Notes under the pieces: model-generated
Told to the model about the DNA's origin: nothing
The model's input: only the letters and a program-made list of their open reading frames with translations
Databases searched by the model: none
Made by a program: the position numbers and the translations under genes
Shown here: in pieces, positions 35,772-43,331 of the stretch
Position numbering within the stretch: position 1 is the first letter of the stretch
Layout of the letters: each line of letters begins with the position of its first letter
Source of the DNA: Planctomycetota bacterium
GTDB lineage: Bacteria > Planctomycetota > Phycisphaerae > UBA1845 > PWPN01
Assembly (NCBI GenBank): GCA_029550525.1
Contig: JAKPHF010000023.1
Span: forward strand, 1 to 64,000
Direction of reading: 5' to 3'
Length of the DNA: 64,000 nt

Positions 35772-36245
35772 CTACTCCACGCCCAGCAGTTCAATGTCGA
35801 ACACCAGGCGGGCGTTCGGCGGGATGTTCGGCGGACTGCCGGTCTTGCCGTAGCCCAGTTCCGGTGGGATGATGAGCTTGCGCTTGCCGCCGACCTTCAT
35901 GGAGCCCACGCCTTCGGTCCAGCCCTTGATCACGCCGTCCAGCCGGAAACTGGTCGGCTGGCCACGATCGTACGAGCTGTCGAACTTCTTGCCGTTTCGC
36001 TCCAGCCAACCCGTGTAGTGCACGCGCACGGTGCTCGTCGGGCCGGCCGGGCTGGGACCATCGCCCACCTTGAGGTCGTAGTACATGAGCCCCGACGGCA
36101 GCTTGACCGGGTCGCCGCTTACCGGTTCGCCGGGATATTTAGACGCGGCGGCCATACTGGGCTTCGGTATCCGAGAAACGGCCGAGACACCCAGGACCGC
36201 GATGAAAACAATGGCACCGACGCCAATGAGCAGATGAGACTTCAT
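35772..36245 (-). CDS. FKBP-type peptidyl-prolyl isomerase
   Basis: A 157-residue protein with an N-terminal membrane anchor or signal (LLIGVGAIVFIAVLGVSAV) and a C-terminal FKBP domain (about 50-155). The domain shows VRVHYTGWL, GKKFDSSYDRG, VIKGWTEGVGSMKVGGKRKLIIPPELGYG and LVFDIELLGV, all diagnostic of FKBP. It catalyses cis-trans proline isomerisation, here probably outside the cytoplasmic membrane. GGAG is 8 bases before the ATG. Confidence 0.93.
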   Translation of the reverse strand: MKSHLLIGVGAIVFIAVLGVSAVSRIPKPSMAAASKYPGEPVSGDPVKLPSGLMYYDLKVGDGPSPAGPTSTVRVHYTGWLERNGKKFDSSYDRGQPTSFRLDGVIKGWTEGVGSMKVGGKRKLIIPPELGYGKTGSPPNIPPNARLVFDIELLGVE

Positions 36246-36354
36246 GTCAAAAGCTCCATTCGCGTAATCGGATCGACGATGTGAGAAACCGTTGCAGAAC
36301 TCGCGAGTCCGCCCGGGGGTGAAACCCGCGACCCGCTCGTGCGGTGGGATCGAT

Positions 36355-38280
36355 CTAGTCCGGGGCGACCAGATTGGCAGGGGTCAAGTCCTCGCCGTTG
36401 CCGCGACCGGCCAGAAACCGCACGATCTTCGTGCGAGGCGGCACTTCGAACAGAAAGTAGTAATAGTAATTGTTGGTGAAGTTGTCGCGGCGAATCCGAT
36501 CCGTCCTCGGCACCGCTGCACCGCTCATCCGCGTGGTCTCGTCGAAATAGACCAACTCGAAGATTCGCTCGCTGCCCACGGTGGCCAGCGCCCACACGCC
36601 GACGGCCCGATACTCCTTGCCGGCCTCGTCGAACACCGCGACATTCTTGAGCTGGCCGGCGAAGTCGATGGCCTGCCCGTACGTGCTGCCCGGCCGTAAC
36701 CGGGTCGTGCTCAGATGCAAGAGATGCTTGCCCGCCGGCACCTGAAACTTCCGCAACGGCGTTTTCGCGCCCTGGATTGGCGTATCGTCGGCGTTGAACT
36801 TCGCGATGATCCGCCCGCCGCCACCTATCACTGTGTCGCCGCGAACTTCGACGTCGTTGTTGACATACTCGGTCAGCTCGAACGGCAACTCGTTGCTGAA
36901 GAACGATCCTTCCAGATCAGCCGAGTTGCGGTTGATGCGGCCACCCGACCGGGACTCAGCACCGCGATCCGTGTTCTCGTGACGATTCAGGTTCGGCCTG
37001 GGCCTGGCACTCGTGCTGCCTTGGCTCGTCCTCTGGCCGCCACCGCCGCCGCCATCGCCGGAGTCTTCCTCCGCGGCATCGCCACCAGACTTCTTGGCCG
37101 GCTTCTTGGTCTTGGCGGCGCGGGCGGCCGGCGGCTTATCCGCCACGCGCGTGATCTCCGTCCGAGCATTGCGACGAAATTCGATGAACCACGGCTCGGC
37201 CTCTTTGGGCACCTCGAACACGAAGTCGAACTGACCGCCCTTGCGTTCCACGGACTCGCCTTCGGCCAGCCGCCGATAGAAGTCCTTGTTTTTGTCCTTG
37301 GGATGAGCCACCTCCGGTTCGTCGATGCCGACCAGATGATACGAACCGGTGCGCCCGCCCGACTCGCGGGTGAACAACCGGACCTGCCCGGTGTTGAACC
37401 GGAACGTGGAGCCGTCATCCGACGCATCGTTACCCACCTGAGCCCGCACGGCCAGATAGCGGTTGCCCGACTGCAGCTTCTGGTTGCTCTTGGCTGGGTC
37501 GATGAACTCGATCTTGGTATTACGTTCAGTCCGCTGAGCCCCATACACGGCGTTGGCCGGGAGTTCCCAGCACGTCTCGACGCGGACCGCGTCCCTCTTG
37601 CGAGCCACGGTGGTCTTCTGCCCGATCTGCGTGAAGCGGTTCCAGAACAGATCGTCCAGCAAGTTCGAGTGGGTGACGGCAAAGCGATTCCCGCCGGCCA
37701 GGGCGTTGTCCGACAGGTGCGAAACCAGGGCCAGCGTGAAACCGTCCGGGTTGAGCCAGATGTTGTTGCGGGAGAAATTCACTTTGCTCAGGTCCACGGC
37801 AGCCAGTACGCTCGCCTCGGTCTCCTGGTCGTCCTTGGGCGTGAGCGACACCAACTCACCGTTGTCGGCCTGGTACATGGTGTACCGGCTGAACCCCAGC
37901 CACTGCCAAGGGAAGGGCAGCATCTGGATGCCGACGCTCAGCGTGCCGATGATGATCATGGCCGTGAAAAAGCCGAAGATCCCGCCGCCGATGCGATCGA
38001 CGTACAGTGAAAAGTGCATGTTGTCCTTGATCAGCAGGTCGACGATCACCCGCATGATCAGCAGGGACACGAAGAAAATGGACATCAGGACGATGGCCCG
38101 GCCGTCATCCGGCTGGCGGTCGATGAGGTAGTCGTAGTAGATCCCTTCGTACAACCCGAATGCCAGGGCCGCCGCCAGCACGGCCAGAAAGAAGTTGATG
38201 GCGGCACTGAACAGCCCGAGCAGCCCCTGGTAAAACGTGATCGCCAGGATCAATACGATCGCGAAAAGTGAAAACCACAT
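36355..38280 (-). CDS. CvpA-like membrane protein with long extracytoplasmic domain
   Basis: A 641-residue protein. The first 130 residues hold four predicted transmembrane helices in the CvpA (colicin V production) pattern, with the conserved-type segment VDRIGGGIFGFFTAMIIIGTL. The rest is soluble: one domain (about 170-390), a low-complexity linker rich in Gly, Asp, Ser and Lys (about 390-450, including KKPAKKSGGDAAEE and a GGGGGG run), and a second beta-rich domain to the end. Fused soluble parts of this size are not usual in CvpA proteins, which are about 160 residues. No function is established. It is next to the PilB/PilT-like genes on the same strand. Confidence 0.6.
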   Translation of the reverse strand: MWFSLFAIVLILAITFYQGLLGLFSAAINFFLAVLAAALAFGLYEGIYYDYLIDRQPDDGRAIVLMSIFFVSLLIMRVIVDLLIKDNMHFSLYVDRIGGGIFGFFTAMIIIGTLSVGIQMLPFPWQWLGFSRYTMYQADNGELVSLTPKDDQETEASVLAAVDLSKVNFSRNNIWLNPDGFTLALVSHLSDNALAGGNRFAVTHSNLLDDLFWNRFTQIGQKTTVARKRDAVRVETCWELPANAVYGAQRTERNTKIEFIDPAKSNQKLQSGNRYLAVRAQVGNDASDDGSTFRFNTGQVRLFTRESGGRTGSYHLVGIDEPEVAHPKDKNKDFYRRLAEGESVERKGGQFDFVFEVPKEAEPWFIEFRRNARTEITRVADKPPAARAAKTKKPAKKSGGDAAEEDSGDGGGGGGQRTSQGSTSARPRPNLNRHENTDRGAESRSGGRINRNSADLEGSFFSNELPFELTEYVNNDVEVRGDTVIGGGGRIIAKFNADDTPIQGAKTPLRKFQVPAGKHLLHLSTTRLRPGSTYGQAIDFAGQLKNVAVFDEAGKEYRAVGVWALATVGSERIFELVYFDETTRMSGAAVPRTDRIRRDNFTNNYYYYFLFEVPPRTKIVRFLAGRGNGEDLTPANLVAPD

Positions 38281-38316
38281 GGCTCGATCCCTTCGTCAAG
38301 GCCTTTCGGTCGGCCG

Positions 38317-38369
38317 GCTGACGGCTGACGATTGACAGCCGATAGCTGACAGCTGAGAGCTGACAGCTG
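38317..38369. repeat. AGCTNNN heptamer array 7
   Basis: Seven to eight units (ggctgac ggctgac gattgac agccgat agctgac agctgag agctgac agct) filling the space between the PilB-like stop and the CvpA-like start. Confidence 0.8.
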
Positions 38370-38373
38370 TTCC

Positions 38374-40194
38374 TCACTGCCCCGGCTTGGCTTCCTCATC
38401 TCGTATGACCCGCAGCATTTCGTTCACGCTGGTCGTGCCCTCGATCACTTTCTGCATGCCGATCTCCTGGAGGTAGAGCATACCGGCCTTGCGGGCGGCG
38501 GCTCGGATGCTGTTCACGGGCTGGCCGGCCTTGATCTGCTCGCGAACCGCATCGTTGACGGTCATGATCTCGAAGATGCCCGTCCGCCCGAAGTACCCGC
38601 TGCCTTGACAGTTCGGGCAGATCTTGGGGTTGCCCTTCTCGTCCACGCACTCTTCAGGTCGGGGCGTCCGGTAGAAGTGCTCGATCTTGTCGATGGGCAG
38701 GTTCGCCTTTTTGAGCAGTTGCGGATCGGGCTTGTAGGCGATGCGGCAGGCCACGCACAACTTGCGCAACAGCCGCTGCGACAGGATGCCCCGCAGCGCC
38801 TCGGCCACGCCGTCGGTGTCGCCGGCCAGGCTCAACACCCGCTTGAGTGCGTCGAAGCTGTCCTTGGCCTGCACCCCCATGTAGATCCGCTTGCCGCCGC
38901 GAGCCGCCGTCACCGCCAGGTGGGCCGTCTCGCGATCCAGGCAGTCGCTCACCATCACCACGTCGGGCTCGCGGCGAAGCACGGTCTGGAGTTGCCGGGC
39001 GTAGCTCCCCTCGTGCTTGGTGGAGTCGTACCGATACTGCGTGATGTTCTCGAGCTCCATCAGCGGCTGCTGTTCGAGCGTCAGCAGGTTCTCCATGAAC
39101 GCGTCGTGACACCGCAAAGCGGCGTAGAGCGTCGTCGTCACACCGCTGGCCTTCGGTCCGCTCACCAGGATCAGGCCGCCGGGAGCGGTCAGCAGTGAAT
39201 CGAAGGCCTCTCGCTGCGCTTGAGTCAGACCCAGGTCGGCGATCCGCAGCCGGTTCTCGTCACCGATGATCTTCAGCGCCAGCCGCTCATGTTGCGTCGT
39301 CCCGCTGGAGAGCACTTCGATCTTCGTCTCGCCGCGCGAGGCTCCCGGTATCGTGCCGAATATCTGCCCCTGCTGGGGCTTGCGCTTTTCTTCCGGGTCC
39401 AGACCGGCGATACGTTTGAGGAACGCCGCCGCCTGTTCGGCGACCTCGCGAGGCATGACGTCGTTGCGTGGTGTCACCACGCCGTCCACCCGGTAGGCCA
39501 CCCGCAGACCGTTGGCTCCGATCAGCATTTCGACTTCGGTGGCTCGCCGCCACAGCGCATCGAACAGCAGGTTCTGGGCGGCCTCGTAGGAGGCGGTCTG
39601 GTTGGGATCCTGAGGCACGGGCACCTTCTTCTTGTCCGCCCCGGTCAGCTTGACCCGTTCGAACGCCAGCGAAGGACCGCTTTCCTTCTTCTTGGAGCCC
39701 AGCGAGGCGAACCATGCCTTGATGTGTCGCGGCGTGAACACCCGGTTGGGTGCATCCACCTGGCTGTTGCGGATCAGCACGTACGTGCCACACACGCCGA
39801 CCGTCACCACGAACCACAGACCGAACCCGGCGGCGAAAAGCCCCGCCGTCTGCCAGGGCAGGAATATCCAGATCGCCAGCCCGGCAATTCCGCCGCCCAG
39901 GACGATGCCGTTCCACATCTCCTGGTTCATCTTCCGCAGCCGCGACAGATCCTTGTCCAGCCACTGGCAGAACAGCAGCCAGGGGATCATGGCGACCAGG
40001 ATGAGAAGCACACGGATGGGACTGATGAAGTTGCCCGGCGAGGGCAACTCGGCCAACGGCCCTGCGGCCAGGGCGGGAACCGCCGGTATCAGTCCGGCGG
40101 CCAAGGCGATCTGCCAGGAACGGACACCCAACGACCCCTCTGGACCGCGGGAGTTCGACGTTGTTCGGGTCCGGTTCTGCTGGATGCAGTGCAT
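38374..40194 (-). CDS. GspE/PilB-like ATPase homologue with lost Walker motifs
   Basis: A 606-residue protein. The N-terminal third has about four membrane helices (around 28-45, 58-80, 92-112 and 118-140), unlike typical GspE/PilB. From residue 200 it follows the type II/IV secretion ATPase pattern, including a C-terminal zinc-binding region with CVAC and CPNC pairs and GRTGIFEIM. However Walker A reads SGPKASGVTTTLY where GPTGSGKTTT is expected, so the essential lysine is valine (residue 352). The Walker B/Asp-box region reads VVMVSDCLDRETA in place of LVGEIRD-x-ETA, and the His box reads YMGVQAKDS. It is therefore probably unable to hydrolyse ATP and may be a structural or regulatory homologue. 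The intact pilT gene lies upstream. Confidence 0.85.
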   Translation of the reverse strand: MHCIQQNRTRTTSNSRGPEGSLGVRSWQIALAAGLIPAVPALAAGPLAELPSPGNFISPIRVLLILVAMIPWLLFCQWLDKDLSRLRKMNQEMWNGIVLGGGIAGLAIWIFLPWQTAGLFAAGFGLWFVVTVGVCGTYVLIRNSQVDAPNRVFTPRHIKAWFASLGSKKKESGPSLAFERVKLTGADKKKVPVPQDPNQTASYEAAQNLLFDALWRRATEVEMLIGANGLRVAYRVDGVVTPRNDVMPREVAEQAAAFLKRIAGLDPEEKRKPQQGQIFGTIPGASRGETKIEVLSSGTTQHERLALKIIGDENRLRIADLGLTQAQREAFDSLLTAPGGLILVSGPKASGVTTTLYAALRCHDAFMENLLTLEQQPLMELENITQYRYDSTKHEGSYARQLQTVLRREPDVVMVSDCLDRETAHLAVTAARGGKRIYMGVQAKDSFDALKRVLSLAGDTDGVAEALRGILSQRLLRKLCVACRIAYKPDPQLLKKANLPIDKIEHFYRTPRPEECVDEKGNPKICPNCQGSGYFGRTGIFEIMTVNDAVREQIKAGQPVNSIRAAARKAGMLYLQEIGMQKVIEGTTSVNEMLRVIRDEEAKPGQ

Positions 40195-40318
40195 GGAGAC
40201 TCCGGCTATGCGCTTCGACTGATCGCGGGGCGCCGTTCCGCAACGCCGGGCGCGATCGAGGGATGAACATTAACACCGGGCGATGATAACCATTGCCGCC
40301 GACCCTCGCCAGCAGCAG

Positions 40319-40353
40319 CGAGCGGCGGAGGCAGTGCCCCCGCCGAGTCTCTT
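40319..40353. repeat. Palindrome family A element (short copy)
   Basis: gcgagcggcggaggcagtgc then ccccgccgagtctcttcc, between pilT and the PilB-like gene; the stem is interrupted compared with the other copies. Confidence 0.55.
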
Positions 40354-40469
40354 CCGCCGAGCAGCACACTCGCCACGAGCGTCACTGCGTCGGTAACGGT
40401 CCAACTGAGTCGAGCCCGGCCGTTCGCCCGGCTCGCGCGCGTCGTGCGACCCGCCTGGCTAGCCGATCC

Positions 40470-41693
40470 TTACCCCAGGATTCCGCCGCCGCCCGAGCTG
40501 ATGCCCTTGAGACGCATCTTCAGCTCCTGCGGGTTCGGCGAAGCGGCGTAGGCCACATCGGTTTCGATGAACTCCTCCTCGACGAGCCGCTTCAGGCACG
40601 AGTTCATATCCATCATGCCTTCGGCTTCACAAGCCCGGATCACCTTGGGGATTTCGTCGTCGCGCTTCTCGTCGATCAGCTTACGAATCGTCGAGTTGGC
40701 GAACATGATCTCCACCGCCGGCACGCGCTGCACGCCCGGCTTGATGCTGGGCAGCAGCTTCTGGCAGATGATCGCCTGGAGGTTGAACACCAGCGTCTGG
40801 CGGACCAGGTCGCGGGAACCTTCCGGAATCAGGTCGAGCACGCGACCGATGGTCTGAGCGGCACCCGAGGCGTGGATGGTTCCGAAGACCAAGTGGCCCG
40901 TCTCTGCCGCGTTCAGGGCCGCCATGAAGGTCTCCTCGTCACGCATCTCGCCCACCAGCACCACGTCCGGGTCCTGCCGCATCAGGTACTTCAGCGCGGC
41001 CTGGAAGTTCGCCACGTCCACGTGCACTTCGCGCTGGTTGATCAGCGACTTCTTGTCGCGGAACAGGTACTCGATGGGGTCCTCGATGGTCACGATATGG
41101 CAGGCTCGCGTCTGGTTGATGTAGTCCAGCGCTGCCGCGATGGTCGTGGACTTACCCGAACCGGTGATACCCGCCAGGAGCACGAGTCCCTGATGAAATT
41201 CGGTGATCTTGTACATCGACTCGGGCAGGTACAACTGCCGGAAGTCCAGGATTTCCGAGTTCACGCGCCGGGCCGCCACGCTGAGCACGCCGCGCTGCCG
41301 GAAAATGTTCACGCGGAACCGGTCGCTCTCGCCCAGCTGGTAGGCAAAGTCAGCGGCGCCCGACGTCGCCAACTGCTTTTTCTGCTGGTCGTTCATGATC
41401 TCGAACCAGATCTCTTCGACCTGCTGCGGCGTCAACGGGGGCTCTTTCACCGGCTTGAGCTGGCCTTTATGCCGGATGTGAACCCGGGCTCCGGACTTGA
41501 AATGCAGGTCCGACGCCTTCAGTTGGACCATGTATTTGAGGTACCGGTGAATCTTCGGCTCTTTCTTGGCCTCCGCGGGCGTGGAGGTTCCGCCCAGAAC
41601 CTCGGTGCTGCTCTCCTGGCCGTTCTGCTCCTCCCCGCCTGGAATATCCAGGGGTTCAGAATCAACGTTGTTGATCTTTCCGCCCGACGACAT
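40470..41693 (-). CDS. pilT: Twitching motility ATPase PilT
   Basis: A 407-residue PilT-family retraction ATPase. After a Gly/Glu-rich N-terminal extension of about 45 residues comes the usual core: KASDLHFKSGARVHIR, Walker A GITGSGKSTT, the Asp box TIEDPIEYLF, Walker B DVVLVGEMRDEET, the His box GTIHASGAAQTIGRVLD. All catalytic residues are present, in contrast to the neighbouring PilB-like protein. It would power retraction of type IV pili or a related fibre. AAGGAG lies 7 bases before the ATG at 41693. No pilin genes are in the window. Confidence 0.93.
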   Translation of the reverse strand: MSSGGKINNVDSEPLDIPGGEEQNGQESSTEVLGGTSTPAEAKKEPKIHRYLKYMVQLKASDLHFKSGARVHIRHKGQLKPVKEPPLTPQQVEEIWFEIMNDQQKKQLATSGAADFAYQLGESDRFRVNIFRQRGVLSVAARRVNSEILDFRQLYLPESMYKITEFHQGLVLLAGITGSGKSTTIAAALDYINQTRACHIVTIEDPIEYLFRDKKSLINQREVHVDVANFQAALKYLMRQDPDVVLVGEMRDEETFMAALNAAETGHLVFGTIHASGAAQTIGRVLDLIPEGSRDLVRQTLVFNLQAIICQKLLPSIKPGVQRVPAVEIMFANSTIRKLIDEKRDDEIPKVIRACEAEGMMDMNSCLKRLVEEEFIETDVAYAASPNPQELKMRLKGISSGGGGILG

Positions 41694-41764
41694 ATCACCA
41701 CTCCTTGCTGGGTCTTGCAGCGGCGGTCCGTCCCTGAAATTTCAGACGGTCGCGCCGATCGCTT

Positions 41765-42532
41765 CTATAGCCGCACGGGAATATTACGGCGGGCCATATA
41801 TTCCTTCGTTTCCCGGATGGAATAGGTTCCAAAGTGGAAGATGCTGGCCGCCAAGACGGCGTCCGCCTTCCCGATGGTCACCGCGTCGGCCAGGTGCTGC
41901 GGGCAGCCCGCGCCTCCCGAAGCCACCACCGGAATGGACACCGCCTCCGCAACCGCCGCCGTAATCTCCAGATCGTAGCCGTTTTGCGTCCCGTCGGCGT
42001 CCATACAGGTCAGCACGATCTCTCCCGCCCCGAGTTCCTCCACCTGCCGAGCCCAGGCGACGGCCTCGAGACCGGTGGGGGTCCGGCCTCCGTGGATGTG
42101 CACATCCCAGAACTCCCGGCCGTCCTTCATCACCCGTTTGGGGTCGATGTTGACCACCGTGCAGCACCGGCCAAACCGCCGAGCCGTCTCCGTGATGATC
42201 TGAGGGTTCAACACCGCCGCCGTGTTGATCGAAACCTTCTCCGCCCCCGCTTGCACCAATCGGGTGACGTCCTCGATGGTCCGGATGCCCCCGCCGACCG
42301 TAAACGGCATGAAGCACTCTTCCGCCACCCGCCGAACCACTTCCAGCATGATGTCCCGGCCTTCGTGGCTGGCCGTGATGTCGAGAAAGACCAGTTCGTC
42401 CGCCCCGGCCTCCTCGTACGTGCGCGCCGTCTCCACCGGGTCGCCTGCGTCTCGCAGATCGACAAAGTTCACGCCTTTGACCACGCGGCCTTCTTTGACG
42501 TCCAGACAAGGGATGATTCGTTTGGCAAGCAT
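41765..42532 (-). CDS. hisF: Imidazole glycerol phosphate synthase subunit HisF
   Basis: A 255-residue HisF cyclase subunit of histidine biosynthesis. It begins with the invariant [19 protein letters not shown], has the catalytic Asp11 and a second Asp (near residue 130, in VVNIDPKRV), then [12 protein letters not shown] and the closing SIFHFG. It forms a heterodimer with HisH, which is not in the window; hisF is isolated from other his genes here. A promoter with good spacing lies upstream in the debris region. Confidence 0.97.
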   Translation of the reverse strand: MLAKRIIPCLDVKEGRVVKGVNFVDLRDAGDPVETARTYEEAGADELVFLDITASHEGRDIMLEVVRRVAEECFMPFTVGGGIRTIEDVTRLVQAGAEKVSINTAAVLNPQIITETARRFGRCCTVVNIDPKRVMKDGREFWDVHIHGGRTPTGLEAVAWARQVEELGAGEIVLTCMDADGTQNGYDLEITAAVAEAVSIPVVASGGAGCPQHLADAVTIGKADAVLAASIFHFGTYSIRETKEYMARRNIPVRL

Positions 42533-42623
42533 TCACAAGTCACTGCCACAACTGTGCTTAGGCCTGGCTGGCGTGCCCCGACGCCGGACTGTACCGTGCC
42601 GGGTCGATCTCGAGCGAACCCTC

Positions 42624-42651
42624 ATTTTAGATGATCCGCCCCCGACTGCAA
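42624..42651 (-). promoter_or_regulatory. Candidate sigma-70 promoter for hisF
   Basis: On the minus strand TTGCAG (42646-42651) and TAAAAT (42624-42629) are separated by 16 bases. It would start transcription about 85 bases before the hisF ATG. It overlaps the end of the fragmentary gene at 42627-42932, in keeping with that gene being dead. Confidence 0.55.
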
Positions 42652-42932
42652 GTCGCCCCCTCCCAACCCTCCCAACGTGCGCCACCGATGCGCCCGACGC
42701 GGTCGACCCGCTCCCCGAAAACGAAAACGGCGGTGCGGTCATTCATCATGGCGGCGGGGTCGTAATACGGCGGCTCTGCGAAGGCGGCATGTTCGCCACC
42801 CTCGACGCCCACGATCTTGACGTCGCCTCGCGCCGCGGTCAGTCCGCACTGGTATGCCGCCAGCGGCTGATTCCCCGAATCCACGTTCACGTCCACTACG
42901 GCAAAGCGAACGCTCGGCAATGTCGCCGGCAC
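42627..42932 (-). pseudogene. Gene fragment (internal piece of a conserved envelope protein)
   Basis: A short frame with a protein-like stretch: [19 protein letters not shown], then [20 protein letters not shown] and YYDPAAM, after which similarity to any sensible protein fades. The pieces recall a conserved planctomycete protein family that often lies downstream of ECF sigma factor genes (from memory, not verified). There is neither a proper start with a ribosome site nor an expected C-terminus. It directly abuts the broken sigma factor, so an internal deletion probably joined the two. Confidence 0.45.
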
Positions 42933-42934
42933 CG

Positions 42935-43210
42935 AAGCGCCGAGCCGCCAGCGACAGATGTTTGATCACCGGATACAAGAACGTCGTCATGCGGGCGGTC
43001 AGCTGAAGCTCCGGAGCCTTCCGCAGCAGGTACGCAAACGTCTCCTGCAGCATATCGAGGGCATCGTCTGCGTGGCCGGTGAATCGATGGGCGACCCGGA
43101 CCACCCAATCGCGATAGCGCAGGTAAAGCGCATCGAACGAGTTCGCCGCCGTTGTACGCGGCCAGCAACTCGGCATCGGTGCGCGGATCATCGTGAGGAA
43201 GTGTTGTCAT
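42935..43210 (-). pseudogene. Frameshifted and truncated ECF sigma factor
   Basis: The first 24 codons from ATG 43210 (MTTLPHDDPRTDAELLAAYN) are in one frame; near 43140-43150 (cggcggcgaact) the homology moves to another frame and continues FDALYLRYRDWVVRVAHRFTG, DALDMLQETFAYLLRK and [16 protein letters not shown]. This is sigma-70 region 2 of an extracytoplasmic-function sigma factor. Region 4 is missing altogether. Both a frameshift and a C-terminal loss are visible, so it cannot give a working sigma factor unless the frameshift is a sequencing error and region 4 has been lost to an assembly gap. Confidence 0.7.
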
Positions 43211-43331
43211 GGAGCAGTTCGGTCGTGATTCCGACCCCCAAGCGGCGGGGTTGACCGCGTCAACTCCTTTCGACACGCCAACGTGCGAGCGATGCCGTTC
43301 AGCCCCGCCGACCTTCTCGAAAGAGACTCCC

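Noticed and set aside
38374-40194. Frameshift or sequencing error as the cause of the missing Walker lysine
   Set aside because: The frame is continuous before and after the site, and the altered Walker B and His boxes are changed independently, so a single error does not explain it.
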